Shown: positions 27,277 through 40,500 of the stretch, piece by piece | Numbering within the stretch: the first letter of the stretch is position 1 | How the letters are laid out: each line of letters opens with the position of its first letter | The notes under the pieces: generated by a model | Database searches by the model: none | What the model saw: the letters and a program-made list of their open reading frames with translations, nothing else | What the model was told of the DNA's origin: nothing | IMG/VR virus record: IMGVR_UViG_3300020274_000004 | Location: 1 to 61,227 of that record | Source of the DNA: a virus | DNA length: 61,227 bases | Reading direction: 5' to 3' (one strand) | Made by a program: the position numbers and the translations under genes

Positions 27277-28521
27277 TTATGATACGACGTTGATAGTTCC
27301 TTGCATTGCTGCATGGAGTGTACACTGATAATAAAGAGTTGATGGAGCATCAAATGGAACTGTCCAGTAAAGAACAGTAGTTCCACTACCACTTTGACCA
27401 GTAGTATAAGGTGTTCCAGATAAACCTTGAGTGGATTGAATTCTAAATGGGTGTCCACCACCTTCAACAGTATTGTCAAAGGCATAGGTGAAACCTCTAT
27501 GCACATAAAGCGTAGGGTCACGGTTCTCACCTGCAGGAAGTCCTGGACCGTTGATGAGATAGTCACTACTTGAGTTTTCTACGGGTGCACCTAACTCATA
27601 CCAAAGGATAGGACCAGTAGTAGGAGTAGGAACCCAGTCAGTTCCGTTATAGAACAGACCATCACCCTGAGTCAATCCTGACATGTTAGTATCAGTCAAA
27701 GCACTCAAAGTAGTAGTCAAAGTTCCAGAGAAGTTTACCGTTACAGTGTCTCCAGAAACTGCAGTAGTAATGTTAGTACCACCTGCAATAGTTAGCGTAT
27801 CTGTTTGACTATTAGCAGTTGTAGATCCTGTGTCACCTGCAACAGAAGCAAACGTGTTAATACTACCAATACCTGCAGAGTCATTAGCAGGTAACCATTT
27901 GCTGCTAGAAGCATTCCACTTTAAAACTTGATCATTACTAGGAGGAGTTGTACTTGTATCAACGTCTGCAAGTAAATTAATACTTGAATACTCTGTTACT
28001 AATTTTGCTCTTGTATCTCCAACACCACCTGCGGTGATATTAATGTTTACATATGGATTATCGTCACCATTAACCGTAAAGTAATAACCAGTATACCCTG
28101 CAGCAGCAGGAGCAACACCTAATGAATTATATTCGTTCTTATAAGAAAGAGTAGTTGGAATATCTACACCACCAGTCGCACCATCGAAAGTTGAAGTAAC
28201 ACCACCTGCAGCAAGAGTAATATCTCCAGTTCCGTTCGTAGCGAGTGGAATATTACCATTTGATGAAGAAATAATGCTATTTCCATTTACATCTAACGCT
28301 GCAGTGAGGTTAGTGTAATCTGATGGTAGAAATGTACTACCGTTGTATCTTAAAACTTGTCCTACAGCAGGGTTAGTGGTACTGACAGTGAGTGTCGTAC
28401 CATTACCTAGTGCAGTATATAGTTCATTGAAGTTATCATTGACCTTATCGCCTCCGACTCTCAGGGTATCCCCTGTGTTGTCATTTGCCGATGTGCCAAG
28501 ACCGATGGTTTGCTTAGCCAT
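27277..28521 (-). CDS. Virion protein with C-terminal cupredoxin-like copper site, 414 aa
   Basis: The N-terminal part (GLGTSANDNTGDTLRVGGDK, then VNDNFNELYTALG) is a motif common at the start of phage fibre and baseplate proteins. The middle is Thr/Ser-rich beta repeat. The last 110 residues read like a blue-copper fold: VHRGFTYAFDN, His357 in GGHPFRIQ, then LYWTVPFDAPSTLYYQC with Cys400, His403 and Met406 near the C-terminus. Plastocyanin-like proteins use exactly His, Cys, His and Met in that order. Copper binding is not demonstrated; the fold could be purely structural. A late promoter precedes the gene. Confidence 0.8.
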   Translation of the reverse strand: MAKQTIGLGTSANDNTGDTLRVGGDKVNDNFNELYTALGNGTTLTVSTTNPAVGQVLRYNGSTFLPSDYTNLTAALDVNGNSIISSSNGNIPLATNGTGDITLAAGGVTSTFDGATGGVDIPTTLSYKNEYNSLGVAPAAAGYTGYYFTVNGDDNPYVNINITAGGVGDTRAKLVTEYSSINLLADVDTSTTPPSNDQVLKWNASSSKWLPANDSAGIGSINTFASVAGDTGSTTANSQTDTLTIAGGTNITTAVSGDTVTVNFSGTLTTTLSALTDTNMSGLTQGDGLFYNGTDWVPTPTTGPILWYELGAPVENSSSDYLINGPGLPAGENRDPTLYVHRGFTYAFDNTVEGGGHPFRIQSTQGLSGTPYTTGQSGSGTTVLYWTVPFDAPSTLYYQCTLHAAMQGTINVVS

Positions 28522-28542
28522 TACTCGCTACGATTTTTAGTT

Positions 28543-28550
28543 ATTTATGG
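28543..28550 (-). promoter_or_regulatory. Late promoter CATAAATA overlapping the stop of the giant gene
   Basis: The minus strand reads CATAAATA with the TAA of the giant gene embedded in it. It lies about 22 bp upstream of the ATG at 28521, so it should start a transcript for the cupredoxin-like, YHYH and gp8 genes. Confidence 0.75.
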
Positions 28551-31500
28551 GGTTTCTGGGTCTACCAACTCTTCACCGTATTGTGAAAGGTCGGGAGCAA
28601 CATAATCATCAGGAACAACAGTGTCAATACTGATTCCTGGATTTTGATATCCAGTACCAGTTGCACTAAGTTCAACACCTGCAACACCAACCAAGGCACG
28701 GATGTTACCATCGAAACCAGAGATGGAGTCGATTCTCACGGTAGGTCTAGAAGTGTATCCAGAACCTCCACCAGTGACTTGAACTTTGTCAATGAATCCA
28801 GATGTCAAGAGCGCAGTTGCAGATGCGTTCTGACCGAAGACAGATCCAAGATAATCAAATGTGATCAGAGAGTTAGAAGATTCAATAACAGCAACTTCTC
28901 TATCTGATGTCTCACCTTGGATGTCAATGAAGTCACCAGGTTCGATAGGTGGTACAACTTCAGCAGCATCAACGTCTGCCTCAGAACCAACATAAGAGAA
29001 TGCGACGAAAGTAGATCCGAATCTAGGAATCTCAGAGAAGATGATTCTAGAACCAACAATCTCAAAACCAACTCCAGGTTCTTGAATCACACCGTTAAGA
29101 GAACAGATGATATTGTTCTCAGGTCTAATCACACTAGACTGAACACCTTCAGTTAGTGTCAAGGAGTAGAACACATCATTACGCTTAAGGTTGAAGGACT
29201 GTCTCAATGAGTCAAACTCGAATGAGATATCATCCAACTGTCTAAGTTTACCAATGTAGAATCCAGTGAAGGATGCTCCAAGATCAGGTGCTTCAGTAAA
29301 CTGAATCTGGTTCGAGAACGCTGTGTATGCGTTTGTAGCACCTGGAGGTTGTAAGATACCATTAACGAAGATTAAGAGGTGTCCTGCGGGATCTGGGAGG
29401 TATGCAGTACCATTATTCTGTGAGAGATCGAAGGTAGTTTGTGTACCATCGAATCCCTTGAAGGATCTCTTGACTCTTGCCTTAAGATCAACCTGAGTAA
29501 GGATAACAGCACCGTATGAATCAGGTCCCTTGATAGCATCTCTAATTCCAAATGTTCCAGTAACATCACTGAGATACAGACGCTTGTTGATACCATCTGG
29601 GCGAACATCCTGCACGAGAGCAGCACCTGCACCTGCAGTGGTCACGATAGTTGAGATAGAAGCATATCCAACGGGGAATGTTGCTGCTAACCCATAATCA
29701 CCAATCTGATCACCCTGAGAGAATGTACCTTGGAACTCAACCATGTAGACATAGTTGTTAGCAATATCTACGTCAGTGATAATACCGAATGTGGCAGAAT
29801 CTTGAACACCTGATATAACCTTATAAAGTCTGTTACCAACAGTAAAGTTGTTGAGACCACTAATAATATTAATACCAAATCTCTTGTATCCAACAGATGC
29901 AATTCTGTCACCAACACCAATATCAAGTCCTGCATACTTAGAAACTGTAATGAACTGTCTAGAAGCAGAAGGATAAACAACTGCGGTTTTTTCAAATGTT
30001 CCAAGTAAGGATTCAGTATCAACGGTTAATTTACCACCAGTGTTGTCGGTAACTGCTGCCTCTGCCTTCAAGAATGAAGTAGGTTGTGCAGTTGCACCAG
30101 AGGTGTAACCTTTGAATGGAATGTCAGCAACGAAGTCACCCTTAAGATCAATAATATGAACGCGAGTTTCAATAGCACTGATCTGAGCAGTAGTAGAGTT
30201 AGTTGCACCAACAATGTTGTCTGTAATTGCCCATGGACCTGCAGTAATCTTGACGTCAAGATACTTGTAGTTAGCATCTTCATGGAATCCATAAACAACA
30301 CCAGTGATAGAAGGAGCACCTTGTTTTGCAACAACTTCATTCATTGTGTAAGGACCGTCAGTGATATCACCGTCGATTCTAAATCTGGAGTAAACCTGTA
30401 CTACTAAACCTTCATTCAGAGTAATTGATTCAACCTCAGCAGAAGCATCACTGAGTAATCCGTATACAAAATCAGCAGGATTAAGTCCACCATTGTAACC
30501 AACAGGAATATTTCTAGTTCCAAACTTCTTAGTAGGAAGACTGATTCCATTGTAAGTTGTAAGACCGATGTAAGAAGTATCGTTACTTAACTGATTAGTA
30601 ATGATCTGCAACAGATATCTAATTGCTGCAGAAATAGAATCCTTAGTATAGTTTGCAGCATCAGCAGAACTGTAGAAGGAATAGAATCCTGCAGCAGTAG
30701 AAGGAGATGTCAAACTATTATCCAGAGCAGCAATCATGTATTGCTCTAACAATTCGAGAATGTAGTTCTTAGTATTGAATTCGGTATCAGAGAAGAATGT
30801 CTTACCACTCTGAGATTGATAAGGATCGAGTCCACCTTTAGTGAGTTTTGCACCCCAAACAAGGACTCCAGTAGAACCATCACCAGTCCAAACAGTAGCA
30901 CCACTACCACTCTTGATGATAAATTTAGATCTTAGAGTTGTGAATCCGAAGGAGAACGTACCAGTAATGAAGCATCTATACCAACCATCTCCAAGAGGAA
31001 TTGCACCAAATTGATCTACAGTAATACCACCCTGAGGAGTAAATGCTGTTCCAGTTGCACCAGTTGTAAGATTGAGGTCGAAGAATGCATTTTGCTCTCC
31101 TGCACCACCTGGATCAAGTTGCATTTGGAATCTGATTGATTGTGAACCAGATGTCTTGACAAATCCAGAGAAAGTAAATTGCTGAGTTTCAGTTTGACCA
31201 ACAGCACCAGTATCAAACGATTCATTAGTAGTATCGAAAGTAACTGTTCCAGAGTCAAAGGTTTCAAAAGCAGTTAAGTTGAAATCTCTGTTAATTTCAT
31301 GCTGACCATTTTGACCATTGTTAGGAGTAACATCTTCTGCAGTCTGAGTATCATCAGGAGCAAGACCTTGGTTAGCAGTAATAGTTACATTAGTTGTAGG
31401 TGTCCAGTTGATTTGATATGCCTCAGGATTAGTCCAGAGGTTTGTACCTGCAATTTGACCAGAGATGTTAGAAGTAATAAGTCTTGCACTTGAAAGAGTT

Positions 31501-34500
31501 CTAACATTAGCAACTTCGGTATACCAATCATAAGGACTACCAACAGCACCAACGGTAGCAGTTGCACCAGAGGTTTTACCTGTCAACGTATTAGATGCAA
31601 CCCATGCAGTTCCTGTAAATGGACCAATAACAAAGAAGTTAGTTTCCGAATCATATTCAAGAACAGTTGCATAACCGCCAACATTAGATCTTACAACTTC
31701 ACCAACTTGGAATGCACCAGTTACACTAGAAATAGTAATACCATATGCAGTTGTCTTCTTCTTAGTATCTGTTATGACAAGATCATGAATAACATCATTT
31801 ACAGTTTGATTTACAAAGTCATCATAGACCCAAGATCCCGCACCAAACTGAGCAACAGTCTGAGTTTGAATCTCTTGTAAGTAGTAGTTACGGTTGTAAA
31901 GAATATGCTTGGCAGCACTTCTACCAATCGTCTTAGCAGGAGCAAGAATATTAACAGCAATCTCAATAAGTTCAGACCATCTGTTCTTAACACTTGCTGC
32001 GTCAGTGATAGTTAAGGCATCACGAACTGCAGCATCATCGGTATGTAATGCTGAATATGCACCTGCTGTGCCACCTGTGTTCTCACCATTTGCATAGAGT
32101 AAATTATCGATTGCTTTCTTACCAAGTGCTTCAAGTTGCTCGATACCATATACGGTAGCAAGTAGTTCTTGTTCAACACCTTGAGAAATATTGAGAGTTA
32201 AAGCAGCAGTTAGATACTTGGAGATAGCATCGATAGTAGAGTTATTTCCACCAGTCTGTAAATCAGAGATTGCACTCTCAATAATGAGTTTCAAGTCTCT
32301 CTGACATTTTGCTTCACCAAGGGCACCGTTAGGATACTGGAATGCTTGATATTGAATACTGTTTAGCAGATATGTAAACTCAGTAGTGATGAGTCCAGTA
32401 ATTTCTTCTGCGATAAAGTTTCTATTGAAGTAAAGTCTATCAGCAGCAATCTCAAAATCAGAACCAGTCGGAGCGATGATATCATTAATTGTAGTTACGA
32501 GGTTATCAATCGCAGTCTTGACGTTTGCACATCCACCTGCATCATTAGTAATACCCCAGTCACCAACGATAATACCGTCAGTGTTATCGTAAGTTAAATC
32601 ACCAGTAACTGCTTGCTTGGCATAGAATCCAAGTCTTTCGTGTGCATAAACAGATTGCCAAACTTGTAATCTGATATGTTGTAGTTCACCGCTTGCACCG
32701 ATGTAGAATTTAGCAGCAGTAATAGTTTCTAAATTACCACCATCATAAAGATCATCTGCTAATCCGTCTAAGATCAATCCAAGGTCAGTCTTACAACGTA
32801 ACGTACCATCAGTAGATGTACCGTTAGCATTTCTAGGCATGTTAAGTGCAAGATCTGGATATCTTGTGAGCATATCAAATGCTGCTTTATCAACGATAAC
32901 CTTTCTGTTTGCACGAATCAAGTTAGCAGCATCACGGAATCTACCACGAGCATCTTCATCAATTTGATTGGTATAGATTTGATCAGTAGTTCCATTGTGA
33001 TAATCAACAATGAATGGAACTTCACTGTAAGCATTAACTGTTCCACCAACAAACTCATATGCAGGAGAAACTTTAGTAACAGTTGCCAAATGATCAGTTG
33101 GTGATGCAGCAGCAGCGTTTTCTAAGGTGTCTGTGATGATATCAAGTAAGTTATTGTTAGTAGTGACAACATCAGCACAATCAGTAAGACTGTACTCAGA
33201 TTTTGTAATACCATTGCTTACTGCACTTGAGAAGGTGTGAGAGTATTGATCATCAGCACTTGATGCGCCAACGTTGATAGTAAACGTATCCGTGGTGTGG
33301 GCAGAGATCTTGAGGACTTGCTTAGAAGCAGGATCAGTAGATCTTGGGTATGCGGTAATCTTTTGGTTTCCATCTTTAGAACAAGTGAATGATATTGCAC
33401 CATCAGCAAGGAATACAGAGTCACCTGCAACTGTAATACCATTAGTAGTAGCAGATACGAAGGTGTGAGTGTAGTTACCGCCAGAAACGACTGCACTGGA
33501 GGTTGCACTTGCAAATGTATGTGTGCTTGTATTGGAATCAGTTCCAATGTCAACCGTGATAGTATTGTTCTTCTTAATGATTCCATTTGCAGATGCAGAT
33601 ACGAAAGTATGAGCAAACTGATCAGCAGCACTAGAAGGACCAACATTAACAGTAAATGTATTGTCTGTCTTAGCAGAGATTCTTAACCATCTTCCAGAGA
33701 AAGGATCAGTGGAACGAGGATAAGTCTTAGTCTCATGATTACCATCTTTAGTGCAGGTGAAGGAGAGTGAATTATCAGCAATTCTGATCTTATCTCCTAC
33801 AACAAATCCATGAGCATTCTGAGTGATTTGTAAAACACCAGTTGCAGGATCATAAATTGCTCCTGTAGCAGTTGATGTTACACCATTTTGTGTGATAGAA
33901 ACAATCTTATCAGAAGCAGGAAGAGTTCCATTTCCACCAGTTCCTCTAGAGAAGGTCAATGAATCTTGTGCAATCTTAATTGACTGACCAACTTCCAAGT
34001 TATTATTAGGAAGTGTTAGAACAGCGATACCAGTTGAAGGATCGTAAGTTGCACCTGTTGGTTGATAGTTAACAGCAGTTGACTTACCTACATTTAGTTC
34101 AAAAGTATTTGTAGTCTTATTCTGAACTTCTAACCAACCTAAAGCAGCAGGATCGTTAGGTCTTGGATAGGTATGGTTTGTAGAATTGCCATCCATTGAA
34201 CATGTAAATGTAATGGAGTTGTCTGCAAGTTGAATCCTATCACCATTTTGTAAATTATGACCATTAGAAGTAATAGTCAAAATACCAGTGGTAGCAACGT
34301 ATGTCGCGTTTGTTGCAGTGATAGTAGAGTCACTTACCAATCCATGACCAGAAGAAGTGACAACCATCTCACCAGTGGCAGGGTTGTATGTTGCACCAGA
34401 AGGAGTAACTTGAGTTACAGATTGTGAGAGGTAGTCAGACTCAGTAATTGTAGTATCAAACTTCTGAGTGAATCCATGATCACCTTGAACAGACCATGGA

Positions 34501-37500
34501 GTGTTATTAACAACATACTTAAGTAACTTACCAACAGTTTCATAAGTGAATAAAGATTCAACAAGATCATCAGAAACATGCAACAGAGTGACTGGGTTTG
34601 TAGTTCTGTCAACATAAAGTGCAGCAGCATCCCAGACATGGTTGTTAGATCCATTTCTAAGATCCTCTACCATTGCATCTAAGATATCTTTAACATCATC
34701 TTCACAGTTAATCTCTCCACCAACAACAGTGAAGTAAGGATAACGTTCCTTCATGATATACACTGCTTCTTGAGCAATGAACTCTCTGTTAAGAATGACT
34801 AGATCAGCAGCATTGATGTATCTGTGTGTCTTCTGGTTAAATCCTCCAGTAGCACCAGTTTGGCGTTGTGTTTCACGAATAGCATCATTGTTAAAGTATT
34901 CGTCAATAGTAAAGTCTTGTGTGCCAGACCAATCATCAGTATAAGTTTGTGCATCAGCACCATCTAAGTGATAGAGTAACTTAGCGTTATTATCACCTTG
35001 GAAGATACCGTTTTGAGGAGTGAATGGTACTGAAGAGTAACGAGTTGTAGATGATAATCTAATTTCATCAATATGACCGATGAAACCATTAGCACCTGCG
35101 TAATCCATACCAACTCTAAATGGTTTGGCAACATAAGAAGTGCTATCAGTTCCTGTTCCTCTTTCTACACCATCAAGGAAAATCTTAGTTGTAGTGCTAG
35201 ATCTTTGAACAACAACATGTGTCCAAGTATCAGCAGTAACAGTAGTTGCTCCAGATGTTACTAGATCAGAACCATTTACATTGTATCTTACTTGTCCTGC
35301 TTCAAGGTATAGTCTACCTGCAACTTCAGATGCAGATGATGCTCTAAAGTCGAAGATAGTTCTTGTACCAGTAATATCGCTAGGACGGATATAACATTCA
35401 ATAGTGAATCCTGCAGAACCCCATGCAAAGTCAGAGGATGAATCTGTAGAGATATAATCACCTGCACCATCTAACAGTAGTGATGAAAGACCAAATTTCT
35501 TCTGTGCAGTATCTAACTGAGCATTACCAGAGAATGTTGCGATGTTATAATCTAAACCACCACGTTGTGATCTAGCAATCTTACCAAGGAAGATAGTGGA
35601 ACGTGCAGAGTTTGCACCAACAACTTCTGCCTTTGTATCTCTAGATCTAATGACTTGTCCTGCTTGGAAGAAACCAGAACCAATTCTATCGGTAAAGGTA
35701 AGTTTTCTAATTCTGGCACCTTCACTTGCTTGGAAATCACCAACATTATTACCGTATTCTACTTTGTAGTTACGAATGTATTCGTTTTCTTGTAAAGTGC
35801 CAACTGCATTATCATAAGGAATGACATAATTATTGACCTGCTCATTTGCAGGGAAACTACTATCAAAGGCAGTAGTATTGTCAGTGAAATCAACGACACC
35901 AATCTGAGATTTGGAAATGTCATCAAGGACAACGTTTGGATAAGTCTGTGATGTAATTCTGTTGAATAGTAATCCAAAGAAGGAAGAACCTTCTGAAATA
36001 TTAACCTGTCCAATAAACTCATTAGTTGTAGGATCTTGATAAGTTGCAGTAGCAGTTACACTAGCAACAACACCAGACTGTGCACCGATAATAACATCAT
36101 TCAACTGAATATCGAATAATCCAGGTGTAGATTGATAAGTACCCGCAACCTTACTCAAAGTAAGTGCATTAGTAACAGAAATATCAGTTCCATATACAGG
36201 TGAATCTTCCTGATGAGCAACTGCTAGAGTTCCGTTCTGTCCTCTAGTTACAGTAAGAGTTGTAGATTCTGAACCAGTAGTAACACTGTCAACTCTAAAG
36301 ATTTCAGATCCTAACTGATAATTAGTTCCTGCAGCAAATACTCCTGCAGTGACTGCATAGTCAGCAGCAGTATTATCTGTTTTAAATGCAACCATCTCAA
36401 TAGATGTAGTTGCAGCACCGACTGTGTAACGTAACTGAGCAAGAGGAGTTTCAGCACCACTAGCAAGGTTGATCTGTTCAACTTTTGCAGTATCACCAGT
36501 AAGGTTAGTAACATTCTCACCGAATATGAACAATCCGATGTTAGAAATGCTAGTAACAGCAGCAACGTTAGCAGCAAAACCAGTTGCACCAACAGTTGCT
36601 AGTTCACCGATAGTGTAAGTTCCTTGGGTGATGAAACCATTGATGGTGTCACCAACGACAGTTGTAACAGTCAATCTTGCAGTACTAGAAGTACCAACCA
36701 GAGTCATTCCTGGAGTTGGGAAGATACCACTAATATTGGTAAAGGTTACCGCAACAGTAGAAATTGGACTGATAGTAACATTGACATACTTGATACTTGC
36801 AGGAGGTTGTGGTGGTTCTGCAAAGACGATTGAATCACCTTGAATCTCAAATGCAGTTCCAGGAGTTTGTACAACACCATTAAGAACAATCATCAACTGG
36901 TTAGCGTTGGCAACAACGTTACCACCATCAACAGTTAGTGGGAAGGAGATCTTCTGACCATCGAACTGATTAGAAATATCATCAAGTCTTTGTACAACAG
37001 AAGTTAGAATGTTCTCAGAAGAAGTTAATCGCTTCTGTCTGAATAGTACTTCTGTATTATTAAATTCTGAGTAAACAGGTTCAACCAGAGCAAAGTTCTG
37101 AATATTAGGAACGATTGCATCTCTTGCAAGTTCAACAGATTTTGTTAACTGGAATGAAGTCTCTTTATTAGGAATAAATCCATAATCGTTAAGATCTAAT
37201 TCACCAAATACTTTGAACGATGCAGGGTGAACGTTCTTGATAAGAATCTCTTTCCACTCACCGATAGAAACAGCAGACTTAACAGCATAAGAGAAGTCCT
37301 GATAGTAGTACGAGTCTTGGATCTTCTGAATAATCTCAGATGGTTTACCAACATCATCGATAAACTGACCAGTAGTCTTAGTAATAGAACCAATTTCAAG
37401 AACACCTTTAGCAACCTTGATATCGGTCATGATACCAGAAGATTTAGAAATCACACCAGTGATTCTTTGACCAGTAGAGAATTCTCCAGTATAGTCAACA

Positions 37501-40500
37501 ATCTTAAGAACTCTAGGTCCAACTTGCCAACCTGCGTTAGTAGAAACAAATCCAGTAGCAGTTGCAGCAGTAAGTGAATCACCTTGATATACAAGTTCAC
37601 CTTCAAGGAAAGTAGAAGTAACAACGTTTGCAGTTGCACTACCACCGAAGGATTCAGTTAATACTTGCTGACGACCTGTACCTGCGTTGACATATGATAA
37701 TGCATCACCCAATGCAGCGTTAGCAGGAGTAATGGCAAGTTTTAATTGATCTGGTTCAAGAGAGTTAGCAGAACCTGCAATAGCATAGTAAGTAGTAGTT
37801 CCATTCAATCTACCAACAGCACCTGCAGATAGAGGGAATTCAACTCCATCACCAGTATCAACAGCATTCAGTGTAACAGCAGCACCGTTTTGAATACCAT
37901 GTGGGAAAGCAAACTGTAGGAGTCCTAAGTCAAGGTTAACAACATAGTTGAAAGAAGATCTCAGTGATACAATAGGTGTTGAAGAATAACCTGCACCTGG
38001 ATCTTTTACGATAATAGTATCAAGACGACCGTTCTTAATGGTTGCTTCTGCAATAGCACCAGAACCGCCACCACCAGTGATGACAACAGCAGGTGCTTGA
38101 GAATAACCAGTACCAGGATCAGTAACTGTAATACTATCAAGAATACTTGTAGATGTTAACTGAGCATTGATTGGGAATGTAATCTCAGGACGTAAAGTAT
38201 AGTCATGAGGATAATCATAACCAAAGTTGTTGTTCTTAAGTTTCTTAATCTTACCAACACTAGAACCTTGAGTGAAGATAGATGCACCAGAACCGAATGG
38301 AGGAATAACAACGACAACCTCAGCACCAGATCCAGTCAAACCAGATCCTAAGATGCCAGAAACTGACTCAATATCAATCGATGCAGTAGTATATCCTTTA
38401 CCAGGAGATGTAACATCAATCTTTTGAATTTGACCAGGAATGGTTACACCGTTAGCATCAGTTCCATCAGCAACAGTGATAGAAACAAATCCACCTTCAC
38501 CATCACCTGCAATAGGAACACCTGCGTATTCTCCTACAGCATATTCAGTTCCAGGATCATTAATTTGAACTCTTTCAATTTGTCTGGTTGATTGAATAGC
38601 AGAGACAATAGGCAATCTGGTATAGAAACCACCTGGGTTTACAATACGAACAGAGTCGATAGATCCAACTGCTCTTGTAGATGAAGTTCCATAACTTGTT
38701 TGGTTGATATCAGCAGCACCTTCTGGTTCGTTAAGAAGAGGGAACTTGATAATATCAGCACCACGAGTAATGGTTTGACCTGCAATAGAAGAGATCTCAA
38801 AATTACCCTTATATGGAGAATCTACAACATCAAGGTAACTACCAGGTACAACAGGAGAATCATCACCAGTTCTAGAAGGATCAAAGTAATATGAGATGTT
38901 AGTAACAATACTTTCGTCAACTTTTAGTTTTACAGAAGGTGTAGGAGCACCTGCACCACTGATACCAGGGGTTCCAACTCTTTCAATAGAGTTGAATGAA
39001 TATTCAAGTTTGTATAGACTATCCTTAGCAAATGATAAGTTACCACCAACCAATGAGGAATGACTTAAGTCAAAGATGTATTGGTGACCATAGTACATCT
39101 TCAGAGTTGGAGACTTCATGAAGATATTAACATTTCCTGCAGTTGTAGCAGGTGAACTCACTGCTGCTTGATCTAACTTGTAAGTAAACTCAAGAGGACT
39201 AATTACTTGATCGACTGGGAATGCACCATCGTATTCATCATAGGTTACACCACTAACTTCTTGAGATGGGTTGCCATCAACGTAAATGACATCTCCTTTA
39301 GAAAGATAATGACTAGTGTCAGTAATTACATAAACTTCATCACTATTAGCAACAGAAGAAACTTGTAAGATCTTATCAAGGTTTGCGACTAAAGTGATCT
39401 TAAGAACACCAGTCAGATTAGTAACCTGTATAGTGCTTCTTGCTGAGTTGAATGAAACATCGCCAGAAGAAAGTTGTACAACAGAACCAACAATGAATGG
39501 GGAAGAACCAGATACTTCATCAATTCTTACAGAATAATCTTCGGTCGCAAATGGTTTGAACTTAGCAAACGAATCAAGATTTTGACTACCTGCAGCATTG
39601 TAAGTACCATCTAAGTTGTACTTATCAAGATCAATATCAAAAGTTCCTGGAGTTGTATTAACAACCAGTGGGAATGAGAAGTTTTCAATAATATTGATAT
39701 CATTAGGAATAGGTCCAACAATACCATAAGTTGATTGTTCGTTGAACTGTTCAGTTATTAAATTACCAGTAGCAGTGTCATTAGTCCATGTGTTGTTGTT
39801 TACAGCAAGGTAAACTTTATTATTCTCATTATCAATTCTTACAATGTAACCGCTATTGACAAACTGTCCAGAATCATTGTTTAAACGTAGTTTAGTACCA
39901 ACACTAAATCTAAATGCCTGATTAATCGTTAACTCTTGTATATTATCAATCTTGATTGTAGGAGTAACCTTGAAGAAATATCTGTCCTTAACAACAGCAG
40001 ATACGTTAAGTTTCTGAGATCCAGGTGAAGGAACAGTAGCAGTTCTAGAACTCCAAACATCTTGAGTATAAGTAAGAGTTTCAGTTCCAGGAGTCATATT
40101 GATTGTAGCATCATCAAAGTCAAGAGATTGGAATCCTGCTTCTGATAAAGAATAACCAGTATTCTGCATAGTGAGTGTACTACCAATGACGGGAGTAACT
40201 GCAGTTCTAGTAAATCCTAATTGAGTATTAGTTTGTGTAGAAATTGTACCAAGTCTTGCAGAATCAGCGTTCTTATCAACTTTAAGTGCAAAACCATCAT
40301 AATCAATCAAATCATATCTGTTAAGGTTAGTAGTGAACCATGCAGTATCAGACCAAGTATATGAGAATCCAAATGCACCTGTAGTTGGGAATACAGAAAC
40401 ATCAGAAGGAACAGTAGGAGTGATTGCTCTATTTCTTAATCTAAAGTTATCAACCTGGAACTGACCTTGCTCATTAACTCTAAAGTTACCTGCAGAACCA

